Source: Candidatus Portiera sp.
Lineage (GTDB): Bacteria > Pseudomonadota > Gammaproteobacteria > CBDBNL01 > JAAOII01
Reading direction: 5' to 3'
Assembly: GCA_015163845.1 (NCBI GenBank)
Contig: JAAOII010000027.1
Coordinates: 1-10,207 of the forward strand
Length of the DNA: 10,207 nt
Shown: positions 5,815 through 10,207 of the stretch, piece by piece
How the letters are laid out: the number at the start of each line of letters is the position of its first letter
Position numbering within the stretch: position 1 is the first letter of the stretch
Notes under the pieces: generated by a model
What the model saw: only the letters and a program-made list of their open reading frames with translations
The model's database searches: none
Told to the model about the DNA's origin: nothing
Made by a program: the position numbers and the translations under genes

Positions 5815-5820
5815 CTTTTG

Positions 5821-5871
5821 TGACAGCCAGATAATGGCGACAGCTATATAATAGTGACAGCCAAGTAATTA
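5821..5871 (+). repeat. Three 17-bp tandem units just after ssrA
   Basis: Units at 5821-5837, 5838-5854 and 5855-5871 share the pattern TGACAGCCAGATAATGG with substitutions. The array starts 7 nt after the tmRNA discriminator base. The second unit contains TATAAT at 5847-5852, which might serve as a -10 for pgi, but no well-spaced -35 is visible. Confidence 0.7.
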
Positions 5872-5908
5872 AACGTCATTAAAAGTAATTAAAACTACTG
5901 AACTACTG
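5863..5908 (+). repeat. Short 10-bp and 8-bp direct repeats upstream of pgi
   Basis: AAGTAATTAA at 5863-5872 and 5883-5892 flanks a diverged copy ACGTCATTAA at 5873-5882. AACTACTG is then tandemly duplicated at 5893-5900 and 5901-5908. Together with the preceding 17-bp units, nearly the whole ssrA-pgi spacer up to about 5920 is made of small repeats. Confidence 0.65.
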
Positions 5909-5942
5909 AAAAGTAATGCAAAATTTTAACCTGACATAATAA

Positions 5943-7592
5943 ATGAATAGGACAGACCTAAACACTAAGCTTACCCAACAGGCCTCCGTCATGCAAAGTT
6001 TTGACATGCGTGAGGCATTTGCCCAGGATGATAGTCGGACTTCCAAATTTGTATTACAGACATCTGACATATATCTTGATTATTCCAAAAATCTCATAAA
6101 CGAAGAAACCCTTTCCCTCCTGTTGAAGTTTGCTCAAGAGAAAGGCGTGCTAAATAAGTTTAAACAGCAACTAGCTGGCGAGATGGTTAATCCCACCGAG
6201 AATCAAGCAGCCACTCATACAGCCATGCGAAGAACTGCTATTCCCACAGCTGATGGAGAAGCGATGACACTAGCAAAAGAAGCAGAGCAAGCAAGAGCTC
6301 GTATGTATAAGTTACGCCAAGATATTGTGAAGGGTAAAATTACTGGGATTGGAGGCAAGCCGTTTAAGAGAGTCATTAATCTTGGTATAGGCGGGTCTCA
6401 TCTTGGAGGTGCTATGCTAGTGGCGGCATTGCCAGCGGCAGATAATTCCTTTCAGGTTGAGTTTGTTAGTTCACTCTCCCCCACTGCATTGAAATTTGAC
6501 AGCAAGGAAGATGCTGAGACGTCTTTGATTATATTATCCTCTAAATCCTTTGGCACTGAAGAGACCTTTGCTAATGCGCAAAGGGTCTTTGATTATTACG
6601 AGTCCTGTGGCGGATCACCAAGTGATTTAATGCTGCATAATTTTTATGCTATTACTGCGTCACCTGATAAAGCAGAAAAATATGGTCTTAGTAAAGATAG
6701 AGTTTTTACTATGCCTCAGTCGGTAGGTGGCAGATATTCTATCTGGTCAGCTATTGGTCTGCCAATTATTTTTCATTGCGGTATGGATGCTTATGAGCAA
6801 CTAATCAAAGGAGCAAATGGTATGGATGAACATTGCGCTGATACATCGCCAGATAATAATATGCCGCTGATTCTTGCCCTGCTCTCTTACTGGTATGTTA
6901 ATTATCTCGGCACCTCGTCTATATGCATTAATGTGTATGAACATAATCTAGCTGAATTTCCTGCCTTCTTGCAACAACTGATAATGGAAAGTAGTGGTAA
7001 GAGTGCTACTTTGGCTGGTGGTCAAGGGGCCAAGAGTGAGATTGTCTGGGGAGGCGAAGGGACTGGTATTCAACATTCTTATATGCAGTTGTGCCACCAA
7101 GGTAACCAACTGATTCCCACTGACTTCATAGTAGGAGCTAATCCACCAAGATGGCTTAAATCCAATTCTAAGTATGGATCAAAACAAATGCAAATGCATA
7201 AAGTCCAAGTGGCTCATGCTTTAGCTCAAAGTCAGGCATTACTAATTGGTAGGTCTAAAGAAGAAGCGGCTAAGGAGGCACGGAATAAAGGATTAGCGAA
7301 TGAGTATATAAGTCACTTGGAGATGCCGGGCAACCGTCCTAGCAATACTCTGGTCTATGGGTCTCTTTCAGCTGAAGTATTAGGGGCATTGATAGCTCTT
7401 TACGAGCATAAGACCGCCCTATTCTGTTATTTGAGTGATATCAATCCGTTTGATCAATGGGGAGTGGAGTTAGGCAAGCAACTTAGTGCTGGGATTAAGA
7501 AAGGGCTAACCTCCCCCCAAGATGCTACTGCTGGCAGCTATGACCAGTCAACTGCTAAGCTAATCAACTATATAAAGTCAGTTCCTGAATAA
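5943..7592 (+). CDS. pgi: Glucose-6-phosphate isomerase
   Basis: Pgi interconverts glucose-6-phosphate and fructose-6-phosphate in glycolysis and gluconeogenesis. At 549 residues it equals the bacterial norm. Both family signatures are present: VGGRYSIWSAIGL at 261-273 and NPFDQWGVELGK at 501-512, with the active-site lysine K512. INLGIGGSHLGG (145-156) binds the sugar phosphate, and SSKSFGTEET (199-208) matches the usual SKTFTTxET. The catalytic Glu is E372 and the ring-opening His is H385. Two blocks deviate from common sequences: GEGTGIQH where GxxGTNGQH is usual, and HQGN where HQGT is usual. Catalytic residues are kept, so I expect activity. ATG at 5943 has no Shine-Dalgarno. It is monocistronic here and converges on fcl. 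Fructose-6-phosphate is also the source of GDP-mannose used by the neighbouring gmd-fcl pair. Confidence 0.95.
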   Translation: MNRTDLNTKLTQQASVMQSFDMREAFAQDDSRTSKFVLQTSDIYLDYSKNLINEETLSLLLKFAQEKGVLNKFKQQLAGEMVNPTENQAATHTAMRRTAIPTADGEAMTLAKEAEQARARMYKLRQDIVKGKITGIGGKPFKRVINLGIGGSHLGGAMLVAALPAADNSFQVEFVSSLSPTALKFDSKEDAETSLIILSSKSFGTEETFANAQRVFDYYESCGGSPSDLMLHNFYAITASPDKAEKYGLSKDRVFTMPQSVGGRYSIWSAIGLPIIFHCGMDAYEQLIKGANGMDEHCADTSPDNNMPLILALLSYWYVNYLGTSSICINVYEHNLAEFPAFLQQLIMESSGKSATLAGGQGAKSEIVWGGEGTGIQHSYMQLCHQGNQLIPTDFIVGANPPRWLKSNSKYGSKQMQMHKVQVAHALAQSQALLIGRSKEEAAKEARNKGLANEYISHLEMPGNRPSNTLVYGSLSAEVLGALIALYEHKTALFCYLSDINPFDQWGVELGKQLSAGIKKGLTSPQDATAGSYDQSTAKLINYIKSVPE

Positions 7593-7678
7593 AGCCAACC
7601 CTCGGCTAATATACACTTTGCGCTCTAGTTACTAAAGCCCTAATGAATTTTGCTTGTCCTGGTTTTTCCAGCTATTTG

Positions 7679-8641
7679 CTAAAGACGTAGTTTTTCTTGG
7701 TTGTCCAAAAACCATTTATAAGTTTGGACTATGCCAGTTCTAATTTTTGTCTGATGTTGCCAGCCCAACTCATCCAAAGTTGACACATCCATCAGTTTGC
7801 GCATAGTGCCATCTGGCATTGAGCTATCCCAGATAACCTCTCCATTAAAACCAATTATACCCTTAATTATAGTAGCTAATTCCATAATGGAAATATCTTC
7901 ACCACAACCAACATTGATGTGGGGCTGTTTAGATTTAGCTGCAAGTTTTTCTTTATCTAAGTTCATCACGAAAATAGCAGCATCGGCCAAATCATCGGCA
8001 TAGATAAACTCGCGCCTTGGCTTGCCACTACCCCATAGAGTAACTTGGTTAATATTGCCTACCTTTGCTTCGTGAAACTTGCGAATCAATGCTGGTAGAA
8101 CATGGCTATTCTTCAGATTAAAATTATCGCCTATCCCATAGACGTTAGACGGCATTATTGCTCTGAAGTCGGTGGCATATTGACGATTATAGGAGTCGCA
8201 TAACTCTATTCCAGAAATTTTTGACAAGGCATAGGGTCTATTAGTGGGTTCCATTTCCCCTGACAATAAGGCATCTTCCCGTATGGGTTGTTCAGCAAAC
8301 TTTGGATAGATACAGGAGCTACCATAGAATAATAAGCCCTTGACGCCCGTCTTATGGGAATAATGCACCACATTGCTGGCGATGGTTAAGTTCTCATAGA
8401 TAAAATCAGCGCGATAGGTGTTATTAGCATTGATGCCGCCAACTTTCGCAGCCGCCATGAACACATACTCTGGACGTTTATCTGAGAAGTATGCCTCAGT
8501 AGCTACTTGGCTGATGAGATTAACTTCTTTGCTGGATGGAGTAAGAATGTTGGTGTATCCTTTACTTTTCAAGCAGCGGACAACAGCAGAACCAACTAAA
8601 CCATTGGCACCTGCGACTAATATTATAGAGTTTTTTTGCAT
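7679..8641 (-). CDS. fcl: GDP-L-fucose synthase (GDP-4-keto-6-deoxymannose epimerase/reductase)
   Basis: Fcl performs the 3,5-epimerisation and NADPH-dependent 4-reduction that convert GDP-4-keto-6-deoxy-D-mannose to GDP-L-fucose. It is an extended SDR: the Rossmann motif is GANGLVG at 11-17, and AAAKVGGINANN (63-74) is diagnostic of the family. The catalytic set is S108 in YGSSCIYP, with Y137 and K141 in YALSK. C110 and H180 (NSHVLPALI) correspond to the epimerase Cys109 and His179 of the E. coli enzyme. The 320 residues match the E. coli protein (321). ATG at 8639-8641 lies within a tandem ATGCAAAA duplication and has no Shine-Dalgarno. It is downstream of gmd on the same strand with an 82-bp spacer, so the two are probably co-transcribed. 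Confidence 0.94.
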   Translation of the reverse strand: MQKNSIILVAGANGLVGSAVVRCLKSKGYTNILTPSSKEVNLISQVATEAYFSDKRPEYVFMAAAKVGGINANNTYRADFIYENLTIASNVVHYSHKTGVKGLLFYGSSCIYPKFAEQPIREDALLSGEMEPTNRPYALSKISGIELCDSYNRQYATDFRAIMPSNVYGIGDNFNLKNSHVLPALIRKFHEAKVGNINQVTLWGSGKPRREFIYADDLADAAIFVMNLDKEKLAAKSKQPHINVGCGEDISIMELATIIKGIIGFNGEVIWDSSMPDGTMRKLMDVSTLDELGWQHQTKIRTGIVQTYKWFLDNQEKLRL

Positions 8642-8649
8642 TTTTGCAT
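8634..8649 (-). repeat. Tandem ATGCAAAA duplication at the fcl start
   Basis: On the minus strand ATGCAAAA occurs twice in a row, giving start codons at 8649 and 8641 in different frames. The first opens an 8-codon frame (MQKCKKTL, then stop) overlapping the second, which is the fcl start. It may be a slippage product or a small overlapping upstream ORF. Confidence 0.6.
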
Positions 8650-8696
8650 TTTTATATAGTTGTATGATTAGCTAGTTGTCTAGTAGGTTTCCATCT

Positions 8697-8723
8697 AATA
8701 AATGTAATAAATGTAATAAAGAA
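8697..8723 (+). repeat. Three 9-bp tandem units abutting the gmd stop
   Basis: AATAAATGT at 8697-8705 and 8706-8714 is followed by a diverged AATAAAGAA at 8715-8723. The array ends exactly where the gmd stop codon (CTA on the plus strand, 8724-8726) begins, so it occupies the start of the gmd-fcl spacer. Confidence 0.75.
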
Positions 8724-9770
8724 CTAGAGTGACTTCTTTACGGCTTTTATGTCTTCTTCAACCATCTCTTCAATGAGTTCTTCCAAGGTGGTCTTTGGCT
8801 CCCAGCCAAGATCATTGCGTGCTTTGCTGGGGTCTCCAAGTAATAGTTCCACTTCAGCTGGACGAAAGTAACGTTCATCTATCTCCACGACGATTTTACC
8901 GCTTTTGCGGTCAATTCCCTTCTCATTGAGTCCTTTATTTTCCCAAACAATTTCCATGTCAGCACAGGCAAACGCCTTCTCTAAGAAAAATCTAACACTT
9001 TCTGCTCTGCCAGTTGCTAAGACAAAATCATCAGGTTTTTTATGCTGTAACATTAACCACATTCCATATACATAATCACGTGCATGACCCCAATCACGTT
9101 TAGCATCTAAGTTCCCCATATATACCTTGTCTTTAGTGCCGTGTTTAATCGCGGCAACTGCTCTGGATATTTTGCGAGTAACAAATGTTTCGCCACGCAT
9201 TGGTGACTCGTGATTAAAAAGTATGCCGTTACTGGCAAATATATCATAGGACTCACGATAGTTAACCGTTATCCAATAAGAAAAGAGTTTGCCGGCTGCA
9301 TAGGGAGAACGCGGATAAAAAGGAGTTGTTTCTTTTTGGGGCGTCTCTTGCACCTTGCCATACATTTCACTTGAGGATGCTTGATAGAATTTAATGTCCT
9401 TATCCATACCTAAGCAGTGAGCCGCTTCTAAAACTCTTAAGGATCCTAATGCATTAGCGTCGGTGGTATATTGGGGAATATCAAAAGATACCCGCACATG
9501 ACTTTGTGCTGCCAAATTGTATATTTCGTTAGGACGCACTTCTTGTAGCAACTTGACCATAGGCAAAGCATCAGTATGATCGCCAAAGTGAAGGAACAAA
9601 GAGCGATTATCTACATGAGGATCTTCATAAAGAGAATCAATTCTTCCTGTATTAATGAGTGAAGAGCGGCGTTTTATACCATGAACTTCATAGCCCTTGT
9701 CTAACAATAACTTTGCTAGATAATAACCATCTTGACCAGTAATCCCCGTGATTAGTGCTTTCTTTGCCAT
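8724..9770 (-). CDS. gmd: GDP-mannose 4,6-dehydratase
   Basis: Gmd oxidises and dehydrates GDP-D-mannose to GDP-4-keto-6-deoxy-D-mannose, the first committed step to GDP-L-fucose and related 6-deoxyhexoses. The NADP-binding motif is GITGQDG at 9-15 and is followed by HGIKRRSSLINTGRID, a family block. The catalytic residues are in ASSSEMYG (131-138; E135, with Ser133 where the E. coli enzyme has Thr132) and Y157/K161 in SPYAAGK. Other diagnostic stretches are AAQSHVRVSF, NHESPMRGETFVTRKI and LGNLDAKRDWGHARDYV with M in place of the first L. Length 348 is normal (E. coli 373). ATG at 9768-9770 has no Shine-Dalgarno. The gene heads the gmd-fcl pair and lies 43 bp from the ~110-bp repeat array, so its promoter must be in or near that array. 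Confidence 0.95.
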   Translation of the reverse strand: MAKKALITGITGQDGYYLAKLLLDKGYEVHGIKRRSSLINTGRIDSLYEDPHVDNRSLFLHFGDHTDALPMVKLLQEVRPNEIYNLAAQSHVRVSFDIPQYTTDANALGSLRVLEAAHCLGMDKDIKFYQASSSEMYGKVQETPQKETTPFYPRSPYAAGKLFSYWITVNYRESYDIFASNGILFNHESPMRGETFVTRKISRAVAAIKHGTKDKVYMGNLDAKRDWGHARDYVYGMWLMLQHKKPDDFVLATGRAESVRFFLEKAFACADMEIVWENKGLNEKGIDRKSGKIVVEIDERYFRPAEVELLLGDPSKARNDLGWEPKTTLEELIEEMVEEDIKAVKKSL

Positions 9771-9795
9771 TATTATGTATTATTAATTTATTTTA

Positions 9796-9816
9796 TATGG
9801 AGTCATCTACTCCATA
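9796..9816. promoter_or_regulatory. Perfect 8-bp inverted repeat upstream of gmd
   Basis: TATGGAGT and ACTCCATA are separated by CATCT. The hairpin lies at the boundary between the gmd leader and the repeat array; its right arm overlaps the first array unit. On the minus strand a TATAAA (9797-9792) overlaps its edge and is a weak -10 candidate for gmd. It could be an operator or leader hairpin. Confidence 0.5.
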
Positions 9817-10207
9817 AGTTATGATGTTAATTTAACACACTTTATGTAGTTAGGTGAGTGAATAACTATATATTTCATATAGTTAGGTGAGTGAATAACT
9901 ATAGGTTTTGTCTATTAGGTGTTATTTGCTTTACTCCTATAAGTTATGATGTTAATTTAGTACGCTCTATATAGTTCATATAGCTCATATAGTTAGGTGA
10001 GTGAATAACTATAGGTTTTGTCTATTAGGTGGTATTTGCTTTCAGTTCTATAAGTTATGATGTTAATTTAGTACGCTCTATATATTTCATATAGTTCATA
10101 TAGTTAGGTGAGGGAGTAACTATAGGTTTTGTCTATTAGGTGGTATTTGCTTTACTCCTATAAGTTATGATGTTAATTTAACACACTTTATGTAGTTAGG
10201 TGAGTGA
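9814..10207. repeat. Tandem array of ~110-125-bp units, continuing past window end
   Basis: Each unit begins ATAAGTTATGATGTTAATTT. Units start at 9814, 9939, 10050 and 10160, giving lengths 125, 111, 110 and a 48-nt partial. There are no unique spacers between units, so it is not a CRISPR. Every complete unit contains TATAGTTA or a close variant, a 10-nt loop (GGTGAGTGAA), and TAACTATA, followed by GGTTTTGTCTATTAGGT. Unit 1 carries an extra 33-bp internal duplication of the hairpin block. Units 2 and 3 share GTACGCTCTATATA and small CATATAG repeats, while units 1 and 4 share ACACACTTTATG instead. I find no coding region beyond ~14 codons. The array directly precedes gmd and fills the last ~400 bp, where no gene is seen. 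Confidence 0.92.

Noticed and set aside
7593..7678. Intrinsic terminator between pgi and fcl
   Set aside because: Only very short stems are visible (AGCC/GGCT near 7593 and CTGG/CCAG near 7660), and neither has a following T-run.
7797..8003. 68-codon plus-strand frame inside fcl
   Set aside because: Antisense shadow of fcl; no independent signals.
8418..8675. 85-codon plus-strand frame over the fcl 5' end
   Set aside because: Antisense to the conserved Rossmann end of fcl; no Shine-Dalgarno or recognisable product.
9939..10110. 14-codon minus-strand frames in units 2 and 3 (MSYMNYIERTKLTS and a variant)
   Set aside because: They are absent from the unit 1/4 type, have no Shine-Dalgarno and are short enough to be chance in repeated AT-rich DNA.
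9814..10207. CRISPR array
   Set aside because: Units are ~110 bp and follow each other directly; there are no short repeats alternating with unique spacers, and no cas genes are in view.

Overview
The window looks like part of an AT-rich gammaproteobacterial chromosome. The main reason is gene order: bamE, convergent rnfH, then smpB and a one-piece ssrA (tmRNA) follow the E. coli arrangement bamE> <rnfH <ratA smpB> ssrA>, except that ratA is absent. The pcnB-folK pair is also a typical gammaproteobacterial neighbourhood. Low GC by eye, a decayed dehydrogenase gene, an IS remnant, many short tandem repeats and missing Shine-Dalgarno sequences fit a host-associated or drifting genome. That lifestyle is inference, and I cannot name the genus.

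Layout. Bases 1-186 are the 3' end of an IS30-family transposase. Bases 187-475 hold no confident gene but contain two copies of a repeat module that each end in 12-bp units. dacB (PBP4-type D,D-carboxypeptidase/endopeptidase) follows. Next comes a short leader with an extended -10 promoter, a perfect Shine-Dalgarno and a 22-codon ORF. Then come pcnB (poly(A) polymerase I), folK (pterin pyrophosphokinase) and bamE (outer-membrane assembly lipoprotein). rnfH points back towards bamE. smpB and ssrA together form the trans-translation pair; between them lies a 3' remnant of a short-chain dehydrogenase gene on the minus strand. pgi (glucose-6-phosphate isomerase) comes next and converges with a minus-strand gmd-fcl pair. 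The last ~400 bp, immediately upstream of gmd, are a tandem array of ~110-bp units that runs off the end of the window.

How the genes work together. smpB and ssrA supply ribosome rescue; the readable tag is DKNESYALAA, starting on an Asp codon. Gmd and Fcl convert GDP-mannose to GDP-L-fucose for surface glycans, and Pgi supplies or drains the fructose-6-phosphate from which GDP-mannose is made. DacB and BamE serve the cell envelope. No complete novel multi-gene system is visible. The least explained parts are the ~110-bp array with a conserved hairpin in front of gmd, and the leader ORF in front of pcnB.
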